DNA of 64,000 bases from Cladorhizidae sp. MBARI D1340-BT2 (taxonomy: Eukaryota > Porifera > Demospongiae > Poecilosclerida > Cladorhizidae), in the NCBI GenBank assembly GCA_028752905.1, contig JAQNBH010000011.1, positions 31,742,017 to 31,806,016 on the forward strand, in the 5' to 3' direction. This document shows, piece by piece, positions 1-10,741 of the stretch. Position 1 is the first letter of the stretch. Each line of letters starts with the position of its first letter. Under the pieces are notes generated by a model. It was given only the letters and a program-made list of their open reading frames with translations, had not been told where the DNA came from and searched no databases. Position numbers and translations under genes: made by a program.

Positions 1-113
1 TAAGAGGACTAAGAATATTATTTTCAAACAAAGACTATTCCACTTTAATAGAAAAGAACGATTGGTGCAAAAGTGTACAAACAAAGATAAAGATTAATGG
101 AAGGGTATGGTTT

Positions 114-177
114 GAATAGTTCTATAATAACACCCTGTAAAATATTACATTTTAAATTGCAATCTACAGGGAGATAC
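114..177. repeat. Left arm of an inverted repeat pair (mate 1643-1711)
   Basis: The block containing ATAATAACACC and ATTACATTTTAAATTGC reappears in reverse complement at 1643-1711 with a few substitutions. Together with the oppositely oriented coding fragments at 325 and 1602, it shows that two copies of one sequence face each other here. Bases 1-113 hold nothing I recognise. Confidence 0.7.
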
Positions 178-324
178 AAGCCATTGTAAGAAAACATCCA
201 TCAGGGTTTGGCTTGCTAATGTTAGTCCTGCCACTTGTGCTTGCACTCCCAGTGCATTTTCTCTAGTTCAGCTGTAGAAGTCAATTATATATAAGGAGGC
301 AACTGCCTACTTGTGGCAGAAAAC

Positions 325-705
325 ATGACTACAACACCCCATGAAGAAAGCTCTGATACCTCAGGATCAGAAGAGGAAAACTCTGAGGGTGTAGCTAAAC
401 CTGAAGATGATTTGGCAGTAGTGCCAACCCTTCTCCATGTAGGTTGGTTTGAGCCTGATATTTCAACCTCAGACAGTTCCATCTCTTCTTCCAGTGAAGA
501 GTATGATTCAGAGGACAGGCTAAGTGATTTGTCATGGTAAACCTCTATATCTTCATTCCCTTGTTGCATCTAATAATGATTCGTTTCTTAACCTAGGTGT
601 CCATGTAGTCACTGCAGTGACAAGCAGGGAGTGTCTGTGCTGCAAAGAAATACCTAAGATATTAGAGAAAAAGAATGAACTGGAAGTTCCTGTGAGCTAT
701 GTTAC
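325..705 (+). pseudogene. P2X7-intracellular-domain-like protein fragment, two exons, frameshifted
   Basis: Exon 1 (325-536) starts at the first ATG and encodes an acidic, Ser/Glu-rich N-terminus (HEESSDTSGSEEENSEG) ending in LSDLSW. A GT at 537 and an AG at 595-596 define a 60-bp intron, and the split Trp codon rejoins in frame to CPCSHC. After this the frame is lost. One frame over, TSRECLCCKEIPKI continues. The pattern WCxCxxC followed by TxxECxCCxEI resembles the cysteine-rich cytoplasmic domain of P2X7-type proteins, which occurs as stand-alone proteins in many invertebrates. The C-terminal part is missing: at about 704 the sequence runs into two copies of a 28-bp unit that forms the large array at 14.9 kb. 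I infer a decayed gene or mobile-associated copy. The family call is from motif memory only. Confidence 0.5.
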
Positions 706-762
706 CACTACCAGCAAGACTATACCTGTGGACCACTACCAGCAAGACTATACAATTGACCA
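704..762 (+). repeat. Two units of the 28-bp minisatellite also found at 14.9-16.1 kb
   Basis: CCACTACCAGCAAGACTATA occurs twice, separated by CCTGTGGA. This is the reverse complement of the unit that makes up the long array at 14945-16150. It interrupts the P2X7-domain-like reading frame just after the codons for VPVS. Confidence 0.8.
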
Positions 763-1509
763 AGTGATGCTGCGGTTGGTTGGAAAGGATATTTGAGTCA
801 TTTTACCAGCATGTGCTATGACTATAAAATTCTAGCAAGTTTTCCTTCTGAAACTTATACTGGCTTTAACTATCCTCTGTTAGCAATTTCAACCAGCTCG
901 AACAAAAACAAGCATTCATGAAAATGTTCAGTGATAGCTTTTTCTTTGTTAGGCCTACTATAACTATCACACAATGGATGAGGTGAAGAAGTAGTCGATT
1001 TGGCTGCATCCAAGGGATTATAGGACTGTTTAAGAACTTCTGAGAACAGGTCAGCCACATGATCAAAGAAATTACATCATTACATTGTACCTGCAGCAGT
1101 AGTACCAAAAATAATGTCTTTTCACTATCTTTCGTACAATATATACGCCCTGCTTATATTTGGGATAGTTAGAAAATCGGCCCCTTTGCTTTATTCCTTT
1201 ATTCTCATTGTAGTGGAGTGATGCCAGCTACAATCTATGTAAAGATCCTGTAATTGATGCGGTATTGTTCAAATGTAACAATCCACTTGAAAGCATTCCA
1301 ACATACAAGAAGCAAGTTGACTTGGAGCAAAGTGTATACAACTACGCTGTAAAAAGCCTCATAGCATGACGTCTGGTAATTCGGACAAAGCTTCACAACA
1401 TCTTTACAAAACCTTGTGTTTGTTATTATTGCTCTGACTCTCTCGCTTGCTTTGGTGTCTCCACAGAAGTAAGTTAGCTGATCATTAAGAAAATCCAGAA
1501 CTTCAATTC
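763..1509. other. No recognisable gene
   Basis: Short open frames on both strands (for example minus 870-1058) show no family motif I can name. The stretch lies between the two inverted P2X7-domain-like fragments and may be the body of the same element in decayed form. Confidence 0.4.
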
Positions 1510-1602
1510 ATCTTCAGGTTCAGCTATACTGTCAGAGTTTTCCTCTTCTGATACTGATGATAGATAATTATCAGAGCTTTCTTCATGGGGTGCTGTGGTC
1601 AT
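1510..1602 (-). pseudogene. Second, inverted copy of the P2X7-domain-like N-terminus
   Basis: Read on the minus strand from an ATG at 1602, the frame gives MTTAPHEESSDN, then SEEENSDSIAEPEDEL. This is clearly the same acidic N-terminus as at 325 (MTTTPHEESSD... SEEENSEGVAKPEDDL). It then loses similarity. Only the first 30 or so codons survive. Confidence 0.6.
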
Positions 1603-1642
1603 GTTCTCTACCTCTGGTGCTGACCTGATTGTTCTTACAATT

Positions 1643-1711
1643 GTATTTCCCCGTAGACGGCAATTTAAAATGTAATATTTTTACATGGTGTTATTATAGC
1701 TAGAACTATCC
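1643..1711. repeat. Right arm of the inverted repeat pair (mate 114-177)
   Basis: Reverse complement of 114-177 with several substitutions, including the shared ATTACATTTTAAATTGC core. It lies upstream of the minus-strand P2X7-domain-like start, just as the left arm lies upstream of the plus-strand copy. The homology therefore extends through the 5' flank. Confidence 0.7.
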
Positions 1712-2590
1712 AAATATAGAGAGGGTGGGGGGGGGGTGTACTGCAGTTGCCCTTTAAGGTAAAGTTGTGGGTGAAATGAGATGCAGGAATAATGGAGAGA
1801 GTCAGAGAGGTTTCAATGACAGCATCAACTTCTGTCTCTTCCGACAAGAGAGAAGAGAGGACATGGTGTAGAGGTTACATTCATTACCAGACCAGTTCAT
1901 AGAGGACACTCTTGCTGCAAAGTGGTGAACTGCTACCCATCTTGTCATGATGTCACAGCAGGCAGCAGTACTACAAGATATGGCTGACAATTCTGCATAA
2001 AAAGTCGATGTGCTTCCTCGCCCTAGTGCAAGTTTTATCAGAATGCAAATTCGATTTGTAATGGTAATTATGAGAAAAGATGTAAATGATACTACCAAAT
2101 CATTCTGCTTAAAATGAAGATGGAAATGTTAATGAGAAGGAACTAAAAGGTTAAAGGTTAAAGCAACTGAGACAAGCTAGGGGACAGCACAAAAACATCT
2201 GTTAGGATGACGTTTATTTTACTTCAGGATACAGATTGGTCTATTAAGACACGTATTGTCAGCATACATAACTAGTTTGTGAAGATCAGCTGCAAAGGTG
2301 GTTTGTGAACACGATAAAAAGAAGACCCCTAGAATAGTTCCGTAATGAACAACAAGGGAAACTTTTTTGTTGAAGGCTGGAGAGGAACCTTGTCAAAGGC
2401 CTTAGAAAGGTCCTAGAAGACGGAAGCGTCCTCCTGAGGTCAAAAAAATATATCAAATTCACTTCTATTACTGCTGTCCTTTGTAGTGATTGTCAAAAGG
2501 TCTCAATGCAATATTGCGAGCCATGCAGTGCAATGGTATGGATTATGCAATGGAAATCGAATGGGTTACCTTACATCATGTTGTGAACCA
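1712..2590. other. Unannotated stretch
   Basis: Contains a G9 run near 1728 and short frames without recognisable motifs. No repeat unit or gene seen. Confidence 0.4.
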
Positions 2591-2599
2591 GCCTTAATT

Positions 2600-3550
2600 C
2601 TAGCCCACAACATTAGCAGCACTATGCCATTATTGATTTTGCCACATTATGCCTTTGAGTTTAGCTGGAGAAAATGCCACAGTTGAATCTTGCCTCACTA
2701 TTAGGAGCATATGCAACTGTTGGTTCTAGTCTACAGTATTAGGTGTACGTGCCACTATTGATTTTGGCTCTCAATATTAGGAGCAAATCGAATTACTATT
2801 AAGAGCACATGCCACTGTTGATTGTAGTTCATTAGTAGCATATACCACTGTGATTCTAGTTCATTAGTAGCATATACCACTGTTGATTCTAGTTCATTAA
2901 TAGCATATACCACTGTTGATTCTAGTTCATTAGTAGCATATACCACTGTGATTCTAGTTCATTAGTAGCATATACCACTGTGATTCTAGTTCATTAGTAG
3001 CATATACCACTGTTGATTCTAGTTCATTAGTAGCATATACCACTGTTGAATCTAGTTCATTAGTAGCATATACCACTGTTGATTCTAGTTCATTAGTAGC
3101 ATATACCACTGTTGATTCTAGTTCATTAGTACCTAGCCTGCACTATTAGGAGCACTATGCCACAGCACTCACTATTAGGAGCAAATCTCACTGTTAATTC
3201 TAGTCATCACTACACATGCTACTGTTGATTCTATAGTTCTCACTATCTATTAGTGGCATATGACACTGTTGATTCTACTCCCCCCCCCCCCCCTTAGGAG
3301 CATAACTCGGTGTTAATTCCAGCTTTCACTATTAAGAGCACATGCCACTGTTGCTTCTAGCGTTCACTCTCTATTAGTACTGTATGACGCTGTTGATTCT
3401 AGCCCTCATTATTAGGAGTGCATGCCACTGTTGATTCCAGGCCTTACTATTAGGAGCACGTGCCACTCTAACTCTCACTATTAGGAGCATGTGCCACTGT
3501 TTTGATTATAACCATCACTATTAAAAGGACGTGCCACTGTTGAACTATGG
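2600..3550. repeat. Minisatellite with homogenised 33-bp core
   Basis: Degenerate units with the pattern ATTAGGAGCA...TGCCACTGTTGATTCTAG fill about 2600-3550 at variable 30-40 bp spacing. From about 2803 to 3131 they are nearly uniform 33-bp units (TTCATTAGTAGCATATACCA then CTGTTGATTCTAG). Some units lack one T, giving CTGTGATTC. A C13 run interrupts near 3281. A young homogenised core within an old array is the likely history. Confidence 0.85.
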
Positions 3551-4247
3551 GACTAAAAACTGTCAAGCCAGAGTAATAGAGTTTTACAGCAAAGCTTGAG
3601 CTAGTTCAGCTCACCCAGGAAAAAAGATTTAGCATTATCTGCCCCCCTCACCTACTTGCAAGTGGCATGCTCATTATAGAGCTAATTATGTATAGTTAAT
3701 GAACAACAGATCACCAAGAACCCCGCTACACAAGAAGTATGGCTGTCAGGTGCATGCCCTTTGTTAGGCTTTTGTTTTCTTGCTGATTTGTGTAATGAGC
3801 ACATCTCCAACTATTGGCTTTTACAGTAATTCACGGTAGCTGTAAATTTACTTTAAGGTTTGATATAATTGCAGGTGTTGATCAGACTCTATTGGTATCT
3901 AGAGCATAAAATGTGTGAAAACAGTTCATTCTGTGAAGTCCTGATCATGAGTCACATATGGGACCCAAGTCAGCACATTTCTAGATTCCAAATGGTGTTA
4001 GTCCTTATAAATATATATTTTTTAATGCAGTTAGGCTGAAAATCTTTCTATGCATAATTTTTGTGGGTTTTATCACTCACAACAAGCAATGCATCACCAC
4101 TGAACTCAATCAGACTAAACAACAGTTAGACATAGAAAATGGATAATAATGACTATGACTGTATGTGTTAGAGTTATGGAGCTCCTATGTAGGGAAATAC
4201 CTTTTTATAGACCTGTAATTAAGTATATCTTTGTTATTGATTTGCAG
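3551..4247. other. Intron or 5' flank of the OATP gene, no feature seen
   Basis: No repeats or coding motifs recognised. The 3' end (4236-4247) is a good acceptor with a pyrimidine-rich stretch followed by TTTGCAG. The first two transmembrane segments of the transporter are not encoded in 1-4247, so the 5' exons lie upstream of the window. Confidence 0.5.
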
Positions 4248-4985
4248 GGGCTTTGATTTTTTCTCTACCTCAATTTGTGTTTGGCTCATACAAAGTGTCA
4301 GAAGAGACTGAACAGTTTGAGCTCTGCAATGCCGACTCCCATTACGATTCAGATTGCTCCTCCTCGAACAATCTTCCTCTTGTCTTCTTCTTCCTGAGCA
4401 GTGCACTAAGTGGTATTGGAGCAGCCCCACTCTTCACTGTAGGGACGGCTTATTTGGACGACATCGTACACCCGAAATATGTCGCCATACATATGGGGAT
4501 ATTTTACACAATTGGCACTGTCGGCCCTGCTCTTGGGTACGCTGTGATAGGTTTCTTCTTGTCCATTTACGTAGATCCTTGGGAGGAAACAACACTACAA
4601 CCCTCGGACCCTGGCTGGGTCGGGGCATGGTGGCTGTGTTTCCTAGTAGCTGCAGTCATCTCATGGCTCTTTGCAATTCCATTTTTTATGTTTCCGAAGC
4701 TTCTTGCCGACAGTGCAGAAGTGAAAGTGGCACGACAGAAACAAATGGCACAGGTATACGAAGGCAAGGACGGTGTTCTGGATGAGGTGGATTTGGCTAC
4801 GAAAGTTAAAACTTTCCCCCAACATTTGAAGCTGGTGTTGAAAACACCCAGCTGGATTTTCATCACGGTGGCACTATGCTTTTCTTCGCTGGTTATTTCA
4901 GGTGTGTCTTCTTTTGCTCCCAAGTACTTCGAGACACAGTTTGGACTGACTGCATCTACAGCTAGTTTGGTAGTAGGAGCAGTAG
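4248..4985 (+). CDS. OATP/SLCO organic anion transporter, internal exon (TM3 to TM8)
   Basis: The exon lies between TTTGCAG (4241-4247) and a GTGAGT donor at 4986. It enters with GG completing a glycine codon and leaves one base, G. The protein reads GALIFSLPQFVFGSY (TM3 signature region of OATPs), then a cysteine-containing extracellular loop. Next comes APLFTVGTAYLDD, a classical OATP motif, followed by a hydrophobic segment ending at IYVD. DPGWVGAWWLCFL corresponds to the family signature before TM6, where the usual DxRWxGAWW has Gly in place of Arg. KTFPQHLKLVLKTPSWIF leads into TM7 and TM8. OATPs are sodium-independent plasma-membrane carriers of organic anions with 12 membrane segments and about 650-700 residues. 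This exon supplies 246 of them. It has no stops or frameshifts, so the gene looks intact here. Confidence 0.92.
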
Positions 4986-5081
4986 GTGAGTTGAGCTTTG
5001 AATAATGTTGAATGATGGATTTTCAAGTGGGGCTTTAAATACCAATTATGTTTACAAGAATAAATGCCATTTCATTTAGAT

Positions 5082-5230
5082 TGATCTGTTAAAAAGAAAG
5101 GAAACAAGACTGTATGCATCTGGACCACAACCAGTCACATGACCCTTTTTTAAAAGCAGTTGTGCATGATTTTAAATGTTAAAGGGTCATCTAACAAGTT
5201 GTGGGCCACAAGCATACAGTCTTGCTTGCT
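5082..5230. mobile_element. Short inverted-repeat (MITE-like) element in OATP intron
   Basis: AAGACTGTATGC... ACCCTTTT (about 5106-5150) is mirrored by AAAGGGTCATC... GCATACAGTCTT (about 5182-5225). The start GATTGATCTGTTAAAAA resembles the terminal GAATTGACCTGTCAAAA of the element at 44189, so both are probably members of one non-autonomous family. Confidence 0.55.
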
Positions 5231-5573
5231 TGCTTTTCAACAACATATTGGGCTCTTGTTTTTCAACAACAGATTTTTGTTTTTGCTTCAAGTTGTTGTT
5301 GTTTGTTTGTTTCTTCATTTGATTATTTGTTTTGTTGCTTCTGTATATATTATCACATGACAACCACACCAAGTGTGAGCTGCAGCTCTCCAGGTCCTTT
5401 AAATTATTTTTCTAACTTGCTTATACTTCCCATGTCGAGCACATGCCATGTCTTGCTGTTATTGTGACTGTGCCCATTGCAGCCTCCTTCAAGGACTTGG
5501 TAACAGTTGTACAGGAGAATTCACCAACCAAACATCCGTTGTTTTGTTGAGGGAGAGCTGCAGCTTCCTTTAA

Positions 5574-6905
5574 CCCTTTAAGCCCCCGAGCGTTTTTCAA
5601 ATTTTTCTCATTTTTTACCTTCCTGTTTAAAATATTTATAACTTAAAAACTAAATGGAATATTGGTAAGCAATATGGGTATAATCCAAAAGCTAATGAGT
5701 CATACTATTTTTTTTTAATTTCAAAAGATTAATAAACCACACCCATAACAAATTATATTAATTTGAACTTAGATAAAAATTTAGGAATCAATATTCGTTC
5801 CGATTTTTTCAAATTTTTGTACAATAAAGTTCCTTTTTTATGACTTCAAACTATTACACAACCATCAATCATCACCACTGAACAATTTTTTTCCCATTGA
5901 AGATGTGTGAAATATGATAAATTTTATATTGCCGGTATTGGCATAAAAATGTATACGATTCTCATTTTGATCTCAAAAAAGATGTACATGTGTAGTTTTA
6001 TTGTGTAGTATGGATATGTACTAAACTCTAATAAACATGTAATATATGTATACTAAGACCTAATGTTAGATCATACTTACTCAAATGACCACAAAGCCAC
6101 ACCCATCTGCAATTATGGTAGATTGTCAATAACAATAATTATATTTCTAGCAGAAAACAGATATTTATTTCAACAAGTTTTAGTTCCTCATATGGTCACA
6201 TTGACTAGAATGCCAAACTTTGAAGTAGTTTCTGTTGGGTTCAAAGCAAAGATACATATCACATGCAACACACTTCAATCTGGTGCGGTGTCGGGGTTTC
6301 CAATATTTTGCACAAATCACAATATTGTCGCTCTTCACGAGGAGTGTGTGTAAGCTGGTGAGGAGCCCTAATACTCTGTTTGTGTGAAGGAGATAATAAG
6401 GTTTTTTCAGAACCATCTCTCTTAGGTCACATAACCGAGCTACCAAATTCTCCCGAAATGCTTTGTGAGTACATTTTTTGCGTTCTTCTTCAGGTAGGTG
6501 GAGTTTGTACAAAAGATATGAATTGGTCACCATTACGTCCAAAAAATGCAAAAAAAGGGTGCGCCAATACTTTCGAGTCTTGCGTAGAATATTGTAGTAA
6601 GATATAGCCTGGTCCAAAAGTCTCAAAACCTCTTCCAAACCCAACCAAGGTAGCAGCTGTTACTGACTGAGTAGTGGGCATTGAGCCAGTTGCCATCTTG
6701 TTAGGATAGCTAACTAAGTTTGAACAAAGCAACAAAAAAATTTATTGTACTACCCTTACCAAGTATTTCAAATGAAAGATAATTTCCCCCTGTATTTGAA
6801 TATATGCATCCTGTTAACACAGGATGCAGAGTTTATTTATTATAATTAAATTGGTAAGTGCGCCCGTATGGGCTCAAAAATCAATGGGCGGGGGGGCTTA
6901 AAGGG
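5574..6905 (-). mobile_element. piggyBac-type transposon, internally deleted, flanked by TTAA
   Basis: The element starts CCCTTTAAGCCCCC and ends GGGGGGGCTTAAAGGG, a terminal inverted repeat, and is bounded by TTAA at 5570-5573 and 6906-6909. CCC...GGG ends with a TTAA target duplication are the hallmark of piggyBac. At 1332 bp it is about half the usual length. Only a C-terminal transposase fragment remains on the minus strand (6180-6644). It lies in the first visible intron of the OATP gene. Confidence 0.85.
6180..6644 (-). pseudogene. piggyBac transposase C-terminal fragment
   Basis: The frame encodes SYYNILRKTRKYWRTLFLHF, then LDVMVTNSYLLYK, which matches the end of the piggyBac DDE transposase core. 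It finishes with LKCVACDMYLCFEPN and FKVWH, the cysteine-rich C-terminal domain of the family. That domain binds the transposon ends in known piggyBac enzymes. The catalytic aspartates and the N-terminus are absent, so the product could not transpose on its own. Upstream sequence inside the element is in other frames, consistent with an internal deletion. Confidence 0.82.
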
Positions 6906-6909
6906 TTAA

Positions 6910-8380
6910 CCGGGTATAGTTTCCCAGAAGTGAGAACTCCACACACCCAACTGCAGAGCTGAGCATGTGTCATTTGTTCTCCTTACAACACAGCTTGTGT
7001 GTTGGCTTGGTTATCGCAGATTATGAGTAGGAAATGGGACTGGCAACTTCCACATTACGTCAGTTTTGTAAACATAAACTTCAAAGGCGTAGTACATGTG
7101 TCACATAGTTAGCTGTACAAGGCGTGTGCAGCTTAATTGCTATTATATTTACACATAAACAAATGCAGCCAGTGGCCAGTGTGGTAAGTTCACTGACTTA
7201 TTGTGATACTTACAACAACACTATTGTGTGCTTTAAGAAACAAAAGTTCTTTGTGTTCCTACTATGAAGTGAAAGGTGTATACTTATCACTAGATGCATA
7301 CTGAAAAGTAAGGGAGAAAGGATACTTGAAGATTGTTGATGAATTTCTTGCTATACAATATTTTATCTAGTACAATTAATGCATTTGCTTTGTGGTGTTC
7401 CTCTCTGCTCTAGATCTTGAGTTTTAATGAAAAGCTGCCTTAATTTTCAGAAGTTCAGAATAACTTTACATATTTTATTTCTGGACCACTTCTTGTCAAT
7501 AATAAAAATACGATAATTATAAAGTGTGCATTGCCATGGCAACTATAACCTAGAGCTTATTGTAGCCACCAAAATGAATGCTAAAGCTGGCTTGGCTGCC
7601 ATGAGGGAATAATTTAATGCATTTGTTGGTTGCACTAATCATAAGATGGTATTTATGTATAGAGCAATGCTCATCATTTTGTTTCTATTTTGATGTTAAT
7701 ATACTATTTTGACATAAAAAAGACTCATTGTGTAATTTCATGGAAAGTAATGCCTTGCAGAATCCATTGGGGTTTGTACCTGAACAATTGTGGACGGAAG
7801 AAGCAACAAAAGAAGAGAGTAAAGGAAGACAATTTTTATTGAATCAAAATAAACCACATAATAGTGCTAAAAGTGAAGTCACTCTGGTAATACTGGTCAC
7901 TCTGGTAATGCTGGTTTCTGCATGCAATCTCAACAAGATCAGAAATCAGTGCAGAGTTGGCAAGACAAAAGCAGATAATGGCTCTGAAAATTATTTTTGG
8001 GTTTATACTGATCACTATATACTGATCACTAAATAGCTACTAAACCAAGAAGTGTAGTTGCAGCTTTGATAAAAAGTCCAGCATGCTTTGTGCAACTCAA
8101 TCAGCTCTTTTCTTCCGAGAGATTGACCAGAGCACAGCACAAAAGTGAGATAAATTCTCTGCATCAGTACTGACTCAAATGTACTGTACACATAATTATT
8201 CTTGATGATGTCATGTCATGAACGATGCGAAATGAGCCTCCGAAGATTGTGTTTCCTATCCCATTCCTACTCGGTACATCTATGGTTGCATTATCAACAA
8301 AGATTGCTCAACAGATGATCCTTATGAACTGATTTATTGTCAGCTAAAAAATGGAATAGACGTGGACGTGCATTAGAACA
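6910..8380. other. OATP intron sequence without recognised feature
   Basis: AT-rich, with short frames only (for example plus 7728-8036, no family motif). No tandem repeat of note. Confidence 0.4.
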
Positions 8381-8559
8381 TCTGATACCAAATTTTTTTA
8401 TGATTGGACTTATGTTATGTATGCAAGTTTTGCAGAGAGAGAAAACACACACTGTAGTGACATAGACAAGTGATCCTTGAGGATGGATTCCATGGGATTT
8501 TTTTGTACATTTCTACATTTTTAGATCTGCTAGTTACAACCTTAGGGAAGGATTCAAGG

Positions 8560-8970
8560 TATGCTGGGAGTCATTTTTTTAAGCAAAGAGAAGGTGAACC
8601 ACCATTTAGGCAGCTATGTATGTATGAGCCAGGCAATCTGAGTTTAAGTTGATATGTATTTTGGTTTGGGTGGGGGGGGGGAGGGGGGGAGGGTTTGTAT
8701 CATCCGCCATTTTAGAAAATCGGTAGAACCAATATAGAGAGGAGTAGCACATTCCTGATGAAAAGAACCTATATAGGTTAACCTTCTCAATGGTGGATAT
8801 ATATAAATAAGCACAACCTATGTAAAAATATGCCTTGCTATCCCAGCAATAGTTCTGAAAAGTCCCTAGCAACCACAGCACATGTGGTAGCCTATGTATT
8901 GATGAACATTGTGGTTAGTGTTTGTTGCCATATAAATGAACCACAAAACCACAATGACGTGAATCTCATT
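8560..8970. repeat. Dispersed repeat fragments shared with 18.87-18.98 and 20.14-20.25 kb
   Basis: AGTCCCTAGCAACCA ... TGAACATTGTGGT ... GTGAATCTCATT at about 8860-8970 recurs in diverged form at about 18870-18985. CACCATTTAGGCAGCTA near 8600 recurs near 20190. A G-run (8671-8690) lies between. These look like pieces of one interspersed family. Confidence 0.5.
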
Positions 8971-9059
8971 TGTACTTCTTGTGTTGGTGTGCTGAGTATC
9001 AGTAAAAATAACAAGCTAACCAATGTCTCTAGGATTTGGCTGTTCAGCTAGTAGTTTAA

Positions 9060-9420
9060 CCCCATGAACAAGGAAGCTAATACAACCTCTGCAGTTCGTG
9101 GTCTGCTTACTAACTTCACAGATAACTATAGCTAAACTCACTATCAATACCTTCTTCATCTCTGATAATCCCATCTCCATCTGAATCATCAGCTCAAGTG
9201 AGAGAACTAGGCTTATTCGAAGGGAAGTCTTGCCCAATTGCTCCCCCAAGTGATAGCTGAGCTTCAGGGTCAATACTGATCTAGCCAAGATAAAATGAGA
9301 TGCCATCGTCTTCTTCATCACTGCTTTCACTCTCAGAGAGTCCCTAGTTATCATCCAGAACCACCAAAAGCACTCCTCAAAGGTAGTCTACTGAATATCT
9401 TGACTGCTTTGAAGCAGTTG
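9060..9420 (-). pseudogene. Decayed acidic N-terminal exon, related to 19672-19978
   Basis: Read on the minus strand across frames, about 9420-9060 contains VLDDN, then GLSESESSDEEDDGISFYLG. It parallels VLDDNFDDFGLSDDESEEGE at 19.9 kb. Both are followed on their 5' side by GATTTTTTATGA (about 9548 and 20068). The frame is broken by stops. Acidic N-termini like this occur in transposases and in other repeat-borne proteins, and I cannot assign the family. Confidence 0.45.
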
Positions 9421-9560
9421 CTTGAATTCTAAATGATCTGCATTTTACAATATTTCCCCCCTTAGTTACCAAAAGTCTATGGCCTTCGTATTCAGTAGGG
9501 AGCATGCAATAGAAATTTTTGGACGACTATAGGATATCGTACAGTTGATTTTTTATGACT

Positions 9561-10130
9561 TTTTAATTCCTTTTGGTGTGATACACATTTACACCCGTGA
9601 GTGGGTGAATTGTTTATCCCTGGAATGGAAGAAGCTGTTGTCCAAGCCGAGCAGGAGGACAAATATTTGCACTTTGATTTACGTTATTTTCAAGAAATGA
9701 CTAGCAACTTGAAGGTAGTGCAGTAGCCCATGCCTTCTAAACTGGCTGTTACTATGGGCACATGCACAAGTCAATAGCATAGCTTTGGAATAATTGTAGA
9801 GTCCATGATAACTGCTGGACCTAATGTCATCTGTGGTAAAAATTGCACCTCATTAATTAAGGTATTTTAGCTGCTTCTGTGACCAATATCCCAGCCAATA
9901 CAGTAGATCACATTAAAAAATTATGAATACTAAAAAAAGGAATCTAGAGTGCTCGTTATTTTCTTACTGCCACATTAGCAACTGCATGTTTTGAAATGTT
10001 GAGATATGTATCTATTTTTCATCACACACCATAAACTCTGGTTGTTAAACCTCTCGTTGCTTAGTATACATAAAATTGTTAGCACTAAAATTGTTAAGCA
10101 CCCATTTCGTTACCTCTAAAGGCAGGCACA
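9561..10130. other. OATP intron sequence without recognised feature
   Basis: A short motif TTTACACCCGTGAGTG near 9590 recurs as TTTACACTCGTGAGTG near 12368, suggesting another dispersed family. No gene seen. Confidence 0.35.
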
Positions 10131-10139
10131 TTACATATA

Positions 10140-10515
10140 TAGCTGGGAGCTCCCTCTAGAGACAGGCACAAAGTGTTCCTGGAGTTGCCTCTAGAGACAG
10201 ATACAGAGTATGCCTGGCTGGGAGGTTCCTCTAGTAATAGGAACACAGGGAGCTACCACTAGAGACAGGCACACAGTATGACTGGGAGCTTCCTCTAGAG
10301 ACAGGCACACAGTATGGCTGGGAGCTGCCCCTAAAGACAGGCGCACAGTATGGCTGGTAGCTGCCTCTGGAGATATGCACACAGTATGGCTGGGAGCTGC
10401 CTCTAGAGACATGCACACAGTTTTGCTTGGAACTGCCTCTAGAGACATGTACACGTATGGGCTAGTGTAACCGTTTTTTCCTGCCTCTAGAGACATGTAC
10501 ACAGTATGGGCTAGT
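10140..10515. repeat. 36-bp minisatellite
   Basis: About ten units built on CTGCCTCTAGAGACAGGCAC followed by ACAGTATGGCTGGGAG, diverging at both ends. It ends only about 40 bp before the next OATP exon. Confidence 0.85.
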
Positions 10516-10554
10516 GTAACTGTTTTTGTATTGTTTGTGCTGTGTCATATGCAG

Positions 10555-10741
10555 CCATCCCATGTGGCGGTGCTGGTGTTTTTGTGGGAGCACTAATCAT
10601 ATTCTTTACCAAGGCTTCAGGAAGGCGGGCTGCACTCATTAATTGGATCATCACGGTGTTAGCTTTAGCACCTACCTTAATTTTCCTTCTCCATTGCCCT
10701 TCTCAGGAATTGGTTGGAATCACAGTCCCCTATCCAAATGG
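10555..10741 (+). CDS. OATP/SLCO transporter, exon encoding TM9 region
   Basis: The acceptor CATATGCAG ends at 10554, and the donor GTAAGT starts at 10742. The leading CC completes the Ala codon begun by the previous exon's last G, and the exon ends with two bases (GG). The protein starts IPCGGAGVFVGALIIFF, typical of the OATP glycine-rich segment (IPGGGxGxxxGG in relatives), then KASGRRAALINWIITVLAL and an extracellular start SQELVGITVPYPNG. No internal stops. Length (62 codons) and phase fit the preceding exon exactly. Confidence 0.88.

Noticed and set aside
4354..4923. Overlapping frames on both strands within the OATP exon
   Set aside because: Shadows of the transporter coding frame.
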